DNA from: Lachnoclostridium sp.
GTDB lineage: Bacteria > Bacillota > Clostridia > Lachnospirales > Lachnospiraceae
DNA length: 5,280 nt
NCBI GenBank assembly: GCA_003445895.1
Contig: DMCD01000061.1
Coordinates: forward strand, 1-5,280
Direction of reading: 5' to 3'
Notes under the pieces: generated by a model
Seen by the model: only the letters and a program-made list of their open reading frames with translations
Database searches by the model: none
What the model was told of the DNA's origin: nothing
Part shown: positions 1 to 5,280 of the stretch, piece after piece
Position numbering within the stretch: position 1 is the stretch's first letter
How the letters are laid out: each line of letters starts with the position of its first letter
Position numbers and translations under genes: made by a program

Positions 1-923
1 TCAAACTGATGGCACCGGGGCTTGGCCCGAAGGGCCTCTGTATATGCCTCCGCGATGGCTCTGTCGTCCGCGCCGCCCCGAAGAAGACTCCGGAGGTCTG
101 CGCCGGTATCATACTGCAGGCAGGTCTTCAGGTAGCCGTCGGCTGTGAGCCTCACCCGGTTGCAGTCTTTGCAGAACTTATGGCTGACGGCGCTGATAAA
201 GCCGATTCGGCCCTGAAAGCCGGGCACGGCATAGTAATGGCAGGGACCATTGCCCAGTTTCTCTTTCACCGGCGTAAATGTGCCGAACTTCTTTTCCAGG
301 CGGCGCCGGATATCATCCTCCTGCAGCGCCGTGTAGGTGCTGCCCAGCCCCACCGGCATCATCTCGATGAACCGGACATGGATCTTATGATCTCTTGCAA
401 ATTCCGCCAGAGACGCCAGGTCCTCGTCATTGACGCCGGGGATCGGCACCGTATTGAGCTTGACCGGAATCCGCCCTGCCTCATCTGCATAGCGGATGCC
501 TTCCATCACGTCCTTAAACCGCTTTCTCCGGGTAATGCTTTCAAATATCTTCTCATCCAGGGTATCCAGGCTTATGGTCACCGAATCCAGCCCGGCATCC
601 ACCAGGCTGTCATACATGGACTTCAGAAGCACGCCGTTGGTGGTCAGCGTGGTATTCTCAATCCCCGGGATTTCGCGGATGCCGCGGATAAGGTCCGCCA
701 CGCCCAGCCGCACCAGGGGTTCGCCGCCGGTGATCTTCACCTTCCGGATGCCCTCCGAGGCGAAGATCCGGCAGAGGCGCCAGATCTCATCGAACCGCAG
801 GATCTCACTGTGCCCCACATCACACACGCCCTCTTCCGGCATGCAGTACAGACACCGCAGATTGCAGCGATCTGTGATGGAAATCCGCATATAATCAATA
901 TTTCTGCCGTAATTATCTTTCAT
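1..923 (-). CDS. moaA: GTP 3',8-cyclase MoaA, 3' end cut by window edge
   Basis: This is a radical-SAM enzyme that, with MoaC, converts GTP to cyclic pyranopterin monophosphate, the first stage of molybdenum cofactor synthesis in the cytoplasm. The minus strand reads open from ATG at 923 to the window edge: 307 full codons plus two bases, no stop. The N-terminus is typical (MKDNYGRNIDYMRISITDRC). The radical-SAM cysteines are C20, C24 and C27 (CNLRCLYC), followed by a KITGGEPL SAM-binding motif and a TTNG motif. The C-terminal cluster signature CKDCNRVRLTADGYLKTC supplies the three cysteines of the second 4Fe-4S cluster, the one that holds GTP. The last residues seen, KPRCHQF, match the family's KPxxH region, so roughly 10-20 residues including the terminal Gly-Gly tail are probably missing. 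ATG 923 is preferred to the internal ATG at 890 because the family begins with the DxYGR block, and an AAGGCGGA-like ribosome binding site precedes it. It lies 39 bases after moaC, so the two are probably cotranscribed. Confidence 0.95.
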   Translation of the reverse strand, partial: MKDNYGRNIDYMRISITDRCNLRCLYCMPEEGVCDVGHSEILRFDEIWRLCRIFASEGIRKVKITGGEPLVRLGVADLIRGIREIPGIENTTLTTNGVLLKSMYDSLVDAGLDSVTISLDTLDEKIFESITRRKRFKDVMEGIRYADEAGRIPVKLNTVPIPGVNDEDLASLAEFARDHKIHVRFIEMMPVGLGSTYTALQEDDIRRRLEKKFGTFTPVKEKLGNGPCHYYAVPGFQGRIGFISAVSHKFCKDCNRVRLTADGYLKTCLQYDTGADLRSLLRGGADDRAIAEAYTEALRAKPRCHQF

Positions 924-962
924 GGCTTATTCCGCCTTTGCTGAGAATACCTTCAAGAACCA

Positions 963-1439
963 TTAACGGACAAAACCTCCGCTTTTTCCGCCGGACTTAC
1001 GTTCCAGATGAATCTCATTCATCTCCATCCGCTTGTCGATGGCCTTGCACATATCATAGATGGTCAGGAGCGCGACCTGTACGCCGGTGAGGGCTTCCAT
1101 CTCCACCCCCGTCTTCGAGTCGGTCTTTGCCGTACATATGGCTTTGATCTCCAGGTTTTCTTCGTCAATCTCAAAGTCCACACTGCAGCCGGTAAGAGGC
1201 AGCGGGTGACACATGGGAATCAGATCCGAAGTCCTTTTTACAGCCATAATGCCCGCCACCCGGGCGACCCCCAGCACATCTCCCTTCTTGACGGTGCCGG
1301 CAAGCACCGCCTCCATCACCGGACGGCTCACCCGTATCTTCCCGGTGGCCGTCGCCTCCCGGTGGGTAATCTGCTTCTCGGTCACATCCACCATAATGGC
1401 GTTGCCCTTCGCATCAAAATGGGTCAGTCCATTCTCCAT
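963..1439 (-). CDS. moaC: Cyclic pyranopterin monophosphate synthase MoaC
   Basis: MoaC converts the MoaA product 3',8-cyclo-7,8-dihydro-GTP to cyclic pyranopterin monophosphate. The 158-residue length is close to the usual roughly 160. The family blocks appear in order: THFD near residue 6, [17 protein letters not shown] at 68-84, [20 protein letters not shown] at 110-129 and a KSGGKSG tail. The residues known as catalytic in E. coli MoaC (K51, H77, E112, E114, D128, K131) are present as K51, H78, E113, E115, D129 and K132. I chose ATG 1439 because GAGGGAG sits 6 bases upstream and the protein then starts like its relatives. A longer reading from ATG 1499 would add 20 unrelated residues and translate the predicted -10 box. 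moaC is the first gene of the unit, with moaA following after 39 bases. There is no sign of damage. Confidence 0.96.
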   Translation of the reverse strand: MENGLTHFDAKGNAIMVDVTEKQITHREATATGKIRVSRPVMEAVLAGTVKKGDVLGVARVAGIMAVKRTSDLIPMCHPLPLTGCSVDFEIDEENLEIKAICTAKTDSKTGVEMEALTGVQVALLTIYDMCKAIDKRMEMNEIHLERKSGGKSGGFVR

Positions 1440-1487
1440 ATCCGTCTCCCTCAGGGTGTTTCTTTTTTCAAAAAATAACGTCAATTC

Positions 1488-1496
1488 ATTATAGCA
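1488..1496 (-). promoter_or_regulatory. Extended -10 promoter of moaC-moaA
   Basis: Read on the minus strand, TGC directly precedes a perfect TATAAT (1488-1493), forming the extended -10 pattern TGnTATAAT. No convincing TTGACA-like -35 box lies 16-18 bases upstream, which fits an extended -10 promoter. The predicted transcript would start near 1480 and give a leader of about 40 bases before the moaC ATG. That is too short for the known Moco-sensing leader RNA, and I see no riboswitch. The leader contains an A/T-only inverted repeat (TTTTTT-G-AAAAAA, 1463-1475) of no clear meaning. Confidence 0.65.
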
Positions 1497-1536
1497 CAAC
1501 TACCGGAAGTTTCCTATCAGCAATTACGATAAGGTA

Positions 1537-1571
1537 CCGCGAAACTGCCGATAGCCAGGCAGATATCGCGG
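1537..1571. repeat. Interrupted hairpin between moaC promoter and palindromic element
   Basis: On the plus strand CCGCGA (1537-1542) and CTGCC (1545-1549) pair with GGCAG (1558-1562) and TCGCGG (1566-1571). An internal bulge of 2 versus 3 bases and an 8-base loop interrupt the stem. No T-run follows on either strand, so it is not a convincing terminator. It touches the outer end of the 191-bp palindrome at 1569-1571 and may be part of the same repeat unit. Confidence 0.55.
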
Positions 1572-1759
1572 AAGGAAGCCGCCCCCCTTCATCCAAAGCC
1601 GATCGGAAGATTTCGTCAGCCGGTGCGAGCATAGTGACAGCTGCGGAGCAGTGTCTGAGCCTGCGCAGCAGGCGAGTTTTGCAAAGCAGCTGTCCATAGG
1701 CGGCGGAGCAGCGGCACGAAACCGACGTGTTTGCGGATGAAGGGGGCGGCTTCCTTCCG
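1569..1759. repeat. 191-bp imperfect palindrome with nested arms (MITE-like candidate)
   Basis: The outer arms 1569-1594 and 1735-1759 are complementary over 25 base pairs with a single bulged C (six C against five G). Inside, TTTCGT (1611-1616) faces ACGAAA (1716-1721), GACAGCTGC (1636-1644) faces GCAGCTGTC (1686-1694), and GCCTGC (1659-1664) faces GCAGGC (1668-1673) across a 3-base loop. The midpoints of all these pairs fall at 1664-1666, so this is one long hairpin rather than chance repeats. It contains no plausible gene. It lies after the hypD terminator and upstream of the moaC promoter. A non-autonomous mobile element or dispersed intergenic repeat is the likeliest reading, but no target-site duplication is obvious. 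A structured RNA is the alternative. Confidence 0.7.
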
Positions 1760-1760
1760 G

Positions 1761-1793
1761 AAATAGAAAGGGGCGGCAGTTGCCTGCCGCCCC
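1761..1793 (-). terminator. Intrinsic terminator of the activase-hypD operon
   Basis: Read on the minus strand, GGGGCGGCAG pairs perfectly with CTGCCGCCCC, a 10-bp GC-rich stem (1770-1793) closed by a GCAA tetraloop of the stable GNRA type. The T-rich run TTTCTATTT follows (1769-1761). It lies 31 bases after the hypD stop codon and should separate the hydroxyproline operon from moaC-moaA. Confidence 0.92.
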
Positions 1794-1824
1794 CATGTGG
1801 ATATATTACAGTTTTCCGTTCAGA

Positions 1825-4257
1825 TTAGTTGAAGCTCTGCTCGGTTCTCTCGATGATCTCGTTCTGGAGTGCATTGTCCAGGTTGCGGAAATAGTCGGAG
1901 TAGCCGGCTACGCGGACGATAAGCTCCTTGTACTCATCCGGACGCTTCTGTGCATCCTTCAGGGTCTCACGGTCGATAACGTTGAACTGGATGTGGTGGC
2001 CGTCCATTGCGAAGTAGGAACGAATCAGCGCTGCCAGGTTGTCGATGCCGCTCTGGCCTGCAAGAGCGGCCGGTGTGAACTTCTGGTTCAGCAGAGTTCC
2101 GCCGGTGGAGCAGTGATCCATCTTGGAGCAGGACTTGATAACAGCGGTCGGTCCGCTGATATCTGCGCCCTTCTCCGGGGAAATGCCCTCGGACAGCGGC
2201 TTGTGAGCCAGACGTCCGTTGGGTGCTGCGATCATGACATCACCGAAGTAAACGTGGCAGGTGGTCGGAAGCATATCGATGTGATACTGTCCGCCCTTGA
2301 TGGTCGGTCTGCCGGTGATGTAATCTCTGTACTCGTTGAATACGGACTTCATGATGTCATCTGCATAATCATCATCGTTGCCGTACTTCGGAGTCTTATT
2401 CTTAACCAGGTTCAGGATATCCTCGTGGCCCTCGAAGTTGTCGTTCATGGCCTCGATGAGTTCCTTCATGGTGAACTTCTGGTTGTCATATACGTTGTAC
2501 TTGATGGCTGCAAGTGCATCGGAGATGGATCCGATACCAACACCCTGGATGTAGTTGGTGTTGTATCTTGCGCCGCCTGCATTGTAGTCCTTGCCCTTCT
2601 TGATGCAGTCGTCGGTGCAGATGGAAAGGAACGGAGCCGGCATCTCTTCTGCGTAGATCTTCTCGATAACCAGGTTGCCGCGCATCTTCACATCGATGAT
2701 GTACTCAAGCTGCTTCTTGAAGGCCTCGAAGAGCTCCTCATAGGACTTGTAATCCTCCGCATGTCCGGTGTGCAGACCGATCTGCTTCTCGAACATCGGA
2801 TCCCAGCCGTCATAGAGCGCCAGCTGCAGGCACTTCGGAATGTTCAGATATCCGGTAAGGATATAAGCCTCGGTTCCCCATGCGCCGGTCTCAACACAGC
2901 CGGAGCATCCGGAATTACGGGCATCCACCAGGGACTTGCCTGCGTTCAGAAGCTCCTGGATGAGCTCGTCGGTATTGTAGAATGCCGGCTGGCCCCAGCC
3001 CTGACGTGCAATCTCGCAGGCTCTCTTGAGGAACTTGTCCGGAGTCTTCTTGGAAATCTGTACGTTGGAGTTCGGCTGGTTCTGACGCATATCCTCCATG
3101 CAGTCCAGAATCAGGTAGGAAACTTCGTTTACGCCGTCGGCGCCGTCCTCGGTCACACCGCCGGAGTTGATGTTTGCAAAGTCAACGTAGGTACCGGACT
3201 CCTTCAGGGTAACACCGACCTTAACCGGTGCCGGGGAGTTGAACAGCTTAACCCACAGGCACTCCAGAAGCTCGAGAGCTCTGGTGTCGTCCAGGGTGCC
3301 GTCTGCGGTATCTTTTCTGTAGAACGGAATCAGGTGCTGGTCAAGACGTCCCGGTGTGAATGCATCCCACGGATTCAGCTCGGTGGTAACGCCCAGGTGT
3401 GTGAACCAGTACATCTGCAGTGCCTGCCAGTAGGTCTCCGGCTTGTGCTCCGGAACAACGGCGCAGTTGGCAGCGATCTGCTCGAGCTCAGCCTTGCGGA
3501 CCGGATCGGTGCACTCTGCAGCTCTCTCCAGTGCCAGGTCATGATATCTCTTGCCCAGGATCATGATAGCGTCGCAGTCAATCTCCATGGCGCGGAGTTC
3601 CTGCTCCTTGTCATAAGCTTCCGGATCATTGAAGTAATCCAGCTTAGCGATGGCTTCCTGGATTTCCTTCTTGTAGTCGCCGTAGCCCTTGATGTAGAAG
3701 TTCTTGCCGCCTGCGGTATGGCCCGGGCCTCTCTGCTCCATGAACTCGGTGAACATACCGACCTCATAGCAGTCTCTCCACTCCTGGGTCATAGCCTTCA
3801 GGATGTGCTCGCGGACAGCTCTGTCCTTCCAGTACGGGATAATAACCTTCTCCTGAATGTCCAGCTGCTCCTGGGTAACGGTGAAGTTAACCAGCTTTCT
3901 GTCATTCATGACATGCATATCTTCCAGAGTGTGGCAGCAAAGCTCCGGGAATGTCGGGGAGCACTGCGGGTCTACGCCCTTCTCGCCTACCAGAAGCTCA
4001 TCATCGCCCAGATACAGGGTCTTTCTGGAGAAATACTCCTTCAGAACCAGAGCTCTCAGAACCGGAATGGAAACTGCGCCCTCGTACTTCTGATAAACTT
4101 CGGTCTCAATAACGGCTCTCTCCAGATCCAGATGGGGCTGGGTGGAGTGGCTGATTCTTCTCAGTCTCTTGATTCTCTCGGTGCATCCGCGCTCGTTGTC
4201 CTTCAACAGACCCTCAGGGGTATTGACGTTAAAGGAAGTATCGACTCTCTCTGCCAT
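1825..4257 (-). CDS. hypD: Glycyl radical enzyme, trans-4-hydroxy-L-proline dehydratase
   Basis: This cytoplasmic, oxygen-sensitive enzyme is expected to dehydrate trans-4-hydroxy-L-proline to pyrroline-5-carboxylate. The protein has 810 residues: a pyruvate-formate-lyase-like barrel (about 30-650) and a C-terminal glycine-radical domain (about 685-790). The catalytic thiyl cysteine is C454 in SGCVETG, E456 is the general base position, and radical glycine G785 lies in RVAGYSDYF. Active-site residues I recall for C. difficile HypD (F152, H160, D278, S334, D339, F340, C434, E436, Y450, T645, G765) are all present at a constant offset of 20: F172, H180, D298, S354, D359, F360, C454, E456, Y470, T665, G785. 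That makes HypD much more likely than other glycyl radical families. ATG 4257 is chosen because AGGAGG (4267-4272) is 9 bases upstream; ATG 4266 abuts it. The gene follows its activase with 5 bases between. The symbol is shared with an unrelated hydrogenase maturation gene. Confidence 0.88.
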   Translation of the reverse strand: MAERVDTSFNVNTPEGLLKDNERGCTERIKRLRRISHSTQPHLDLERAVIETEVYQKYEGAVSIPVLRALVLKEYFSRKTLYLGDDELLVGEKGVDPQCSPTFPELCCHTLEDMHVMNDRKLVNFTVTQEQLDIQEKVIIPYWKDRAVREHILKAMTQEWRDCYEVGMFTEFMEQRGPGHTAGGKNFYIKGYGDYKKEIQEAIAKLDYFNDPEAYDKEQELRAMEIDCDAIMILGKRYHDLALERAAECTDPVRKAELEQIAANCAVVPEHKPETYWQALQMYWFTHLGVTTELNPWDAFTPGRLDQHLIPFYRKDTADGTLDDTRALELLECLWVKLFNSPAPVKVGVTLKESGTYVDFANINSGGVTEDGADGVNEVSYLILDCMEDMRQNQPNSNVQISKKTPDKFLKRACEIARQGWGQPAFYNTDELIQELLNAGKSLVDARNSGCSGCVETGAWGTEAYILTGYLNIPKCLQLALYDGWDPMFEKQIGLHTGHAEDYKSYEELFEAFKKQLEYIIDVKMRGNLVIEKIYAEEMPAPFLSICTDDCIKKGKDYNAGGARYNTNYIQGVGIGSISDALAAIKYNVYDNQKFTMKELIEAMNDNFEGHEDILNLVKNKTPKYGNDDDYADDIMKSVFNEYRDYITGRPTIKGGQYHIDMLPTTCHVYFGDVMIAAPNGRLAHKPLSEGISPEKGADISGPTAVIKSCSKMDHCSTGGTLLNQKFTPAALAGQSGIDNLAALIRSYFAMDGHHIQFNVIDRETLKDAQKRPDEYKELIVRVAGYSDYFRNLDNALQNEIIERTEQSFN

Positions 4258-4262
4258 GGTAA

Positions 4263-5180
4263 TCATCCTCCTATTAAAACTTTTGTGAATCCATGCTCTT
4301 CAAACATGGTTTTAAAATGTTCCATAAGTTCCTTATCCGGCTTCACCATCGACGCCTCGTCATAGGGGCGGTCCAGGGAAGCGTATTTTCCCTTGCCGAT
4401 ATCATGATAGGGCAGAAGGTTTACCTGCTGCACCTTCACATGATTGTCTTCCAGGAAACGGATAACACTGTTTATATACTCGTCCGTCGCATTCACTTTA
4501 CCGATAATGGGAAGTCTGGCATAGATTCCCGCGCCGTCATTGCTGAGCTTCACCAGATTTTCCAGAATCAGGGCGTTGTCCACTCCGATGTAATCCTTAT
4601 GCTCTTCGCTGTCGATGGCCTTGATGTCATAGAGAAATACGTCCGCAAAGGGTATCAGCCGCTTCAGGTTTTCGTACTTCGTATAGCCGCTGGTATCGAT
4701 GAATACGCTGATGCCTTCCCGGTGCAGCCTTTTGCAGAGCTGCTCGATATAATCGATATTCTGGGCCATCACCTCGCCGCCGGAGAGGGTCACGCCGCCG
4801 CCGGACTGCTCGTAGAAGATCTGATCCTTCTTTGCTTCCTTCACCAGCTCATCGACGGTGTATTCTTTTCCCGCAATCTCTCTGGCTTCCTTGATGCACC
4901 AGTCCGTACAGACACCGCAGGCGGTGCACTTGTCCCGGTCAAAGACCAGCTTTCCATCCACTATGCTGTTGGCCTGCTGCGGACATTTCACAACGCACTT
5001 TCCGCAGACCACACACTTATTATGGTGGAAAATGAGTTCTTTCTCATACCGCTGACTCTCCGGGTTATGACACCAGCGGCACTTCAGGGGACATCCCTTG
5101 AAGAAAATCGTGGTGCGCACGCCGTCTCCGTCATGGGTTGAGAACTTCTGAATATTAAAAACAAGCGGTTTCCCGTCCAA
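4263..5180 (-). CDS. Radical-SAM glycyl radical enzyme activase for HypD
   Basis: This PflA-type activase cleaves S-adenosylmethionine with a 4Fe-4S cluster and abstracts hydrogen from the radical glycine of its partner, here G785 of HypD. It has 305 residues when started at TTG 5180. The radical-SAM cysteines are C30, C34 and C37 (GCPLKCRWC). A two-cluster ferredoxin insert follows, with CVVCGKCVVKCP (C56, C59, C62, C66) and CTACGVCTDWC (C85, C88, C91, C95), typical of activases for dehydratase-type glycyl radical enzymes and absent from the short PflA. SGGE (133-136) is the SAM-binding motif, and a DIK motif lies near 185. TTG 5180 is preferred because AAGAGGTGAT (5185-5194) is a near-perfect Shine-Dalgarno sequence ending 4 bases before it. 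A GTG at 5189 would lie inside that site and add three residues. The stop codon lies just upstream of the hypD start, so translation is probably coupled. Confidence 0.92.
   Translation of the reverse strand: MDGKPLVFNIQKFSTHDGDGVRTTIFFKGCPLKCRWCHNPESQRYEKELIFHHNKCVVCGKCVVKCPQQANSIVDGKLVFDRDKCTACGVCTDWCIKEAREIAGKEYTVDELVKEAKKDQIFYEQSGGGVTLSGGEVMAQNIDYIEQLCKRLHREGISVFIDTSGYTKYENLKRLIPFADVFLYDIKAIDSEEHKDYIGVDNALILENLVKLSNDGAGIYARLPIIGKVNATDEYINSVIRFLEDNHVKVQQVNLLPYHDIGKGKYASLDRPYDEASMVKPDKELMEHFKTMFEEHGFTKVLIGG
4267..4272 (-). promoter_or_regulatory. hypD ribosome binding site inside the activase end
   Basis: A perfect AGGAGG lies within the last codons of the activase (encoding part of the final Ile-Gly-Gly), 9 bases before ATG 4257. 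It decides the start: ATG 4266 follows it with no spacing and is unlikely to be used. Placing the site inside the upstream gene implies tight translational coupling. Confidence 0.85.
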
Positions 5181-5184
5181 GGTA

Positions 5185-5194
5185 ATCACCTCTT
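5185..5194 (-). promoter_or_regulatory. Ribosome binding site of the activase
   Basis: AAGAGGTGAT on the minus strand matches the 16S-complementary consensus AGGAGGTGAT in all but one base. Its GAGG core is 8 bases from TTG 5180, whereas GTG 5189 overlaps the core itself. The site therefore favours TTG as the start codon. An upstream AAGGA (5194-5198) could serve the GTG with short spacing, so GTG is not excluded. Confidence 0.7.
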
Positions 5195-5215
5195 CCTTTG
5201 AACTGGAATTGATTT

Positions 5216-5229
5216 TAGACTACAGTCTA
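5216..5229. promoter_or_regulatory. 14-bp palindrome, candidate operator of the hydroxyproline operon
   Basis: TAGACT-AC-AGTCTA is a perfect inverted repeat with 6-bp arms and a 2-bp centre. It starts about 12 bases downstream of the predicted -10 box, so it would overlap the first transcribed bases, where a bound repressor blocks initiation. The 2-base centre is too small for an RNA hairpin loop, which favours a dimeric DNA-binding protein. It does not match a regulator site I can name, and no regulator gene is in the window. Confidence 0.5.
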
Positions 5230-5241
5230 GTTTCTATTCTG

Positions 5242-5270
5242 ATTTTACACTATCGCTATATAAAATGCAA
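5242..5270 (-). promoter_or_regulatory. Sigma-70-type promoter of the activase-hypD operon
   Basis: On the minus strand TTGCAT (5265-5270) and TAAAAT (5242-5247) are separated by exactly 17 bases and match the -35 and -10 consensus at four and five of six positions. The spacer is A/T-rich. Transcription would begin near 5235, giving a leader of about 55 bases before TTG 5180. No other promoter of this quality is seen before hypD, so the two genes are probably one transcript. Confidence 0.7.
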
Positions 5271-5280
5271 CGCTCCGGCG

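Noticed and set aside
9..944. 311-residue open frame on the plus strand
   Set aside because: It is the antisense shadow of moaA, which reads through the same bases on the minus strand with all cluster cysteines intact.
1440..1499. Longer moaC starting at ATG 1499
   Set aside because: The added 20 residues do not belong to the family and would include the TATAAT box. ATG 1439 has a well-placed GAGGGAG.
1515..1531. TATC-9-GATA inverted repeat upstream of the moaC promoter
   Set aside because: Arms of only four bases with a 9-base spacer are expected by chance in an A/T-rich promoter region.
1524..1796. 90-residue open frame on the minus strand in the intergenic region
   Set aside because: It would be translated through the terminator, the 191-bp palindrome and the adjoining hairpin. 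Its composition is low-complexity and no ribosome binding site stands out. It looks like a spurious frame created by the repeat.
1780..4365. 861-residue open frame on the plus strand covering hypD
   Set aside because: It is in antisense codon register with hypD and stays open only because hypD lacks TTA, CTA and TCA codons. The opposite strand carries a full set of family motifs and a good ribosome binding site, while this frame shows no recognisable domain.
4293..5141. 282-residue open frame on the plus strand
   Set aside because: It is the antisense shadow of the activase in the same codon register, with no supporting start signal.
1825..5180. Bacterial microcompartment-linked glycyl radical system (choline lyase, propanediol dehydratase type)
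   Set aside because: No shell protein, aldehyde dehydrogenase or targeting helix is visible, the operon ends after hypD, and the active-site residues match the hydroxyproline dehydratase set.
1..5280. CRISPR array, tRNA or rRNA genes, insertion sequence or phage genes
   Set aside because: I saw no regularly spaced direct repeats, no tRNA-like cloverleaf, no transposase motifs and no phage-type proteins on either strand.

Overview
The window reads like an anaerobic gut-type Clostridia genome, probably Lachnospiraceae-like. This is inferred from the gene content (an oxygen-sensitive glycyl radical enzyme and its activase), strong AGGAGG-type ribosome binding sites, and a fairly GC-rich, CTG/AAG/GAG-biased codon use. 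No taxonomic marker is present, so the placement is tentative. All four genes lie on the minus strand, so transcription runs from high to low coordinates.

Region 1 (about 5280 down to 1761) is a two-gene operon. It has a sigma-70-type promoter (5242-5270), a 14-bp palindrome just downstream of the predicted start site, a radical-SAM glycyl radical enzyme activase (4263-5180), a glycyl radical enzyme best identified as trans-4-hydroxy-L-proline dehydratase HypD (1825-4257), and a clean intrinsic terminator (1761-1793). The activase uses S-adenosylmethionine to place a radical on Gly785 of HypD. HypD then dehydrates trans-4-hydroxy-L-proline to pyrroline-5-carboxylate. The reductase that would turn this into proline (ProC) is not in the window.

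Region 2 (1440-1824) is a gene-free stretch of 385 bases. It holds the hypD terminator, a 191-bp imperfect palindrome with nested concentric arms (1569-1759) that looks like a MITE-type or other dispersed repeat, a separate hairpin (1537-1571), and an extended -10 promoter (1488-1496) for the next unit.

Region 3 (1439 down to 1) is a molybdenum cofactor unit. moaC (963-1439) is complete, and moaA (1-923) runs off the left edge without its last few codons. Together they make cyclic pyranopterin monophosphate from GTP. moaA has no stop codon in the window, so a search restricted to closed reading frames would miss it.

Nothing here is clearly a new biological system. The points most worth a second look are the long palindromic element, the putative operator of the hydroxyproline operon, the matched start regions of activase and hypD, and small departures of this HypD from the characterised enzyme (an extra cysteine beside the catalytic one and a leader of about 20 residues).
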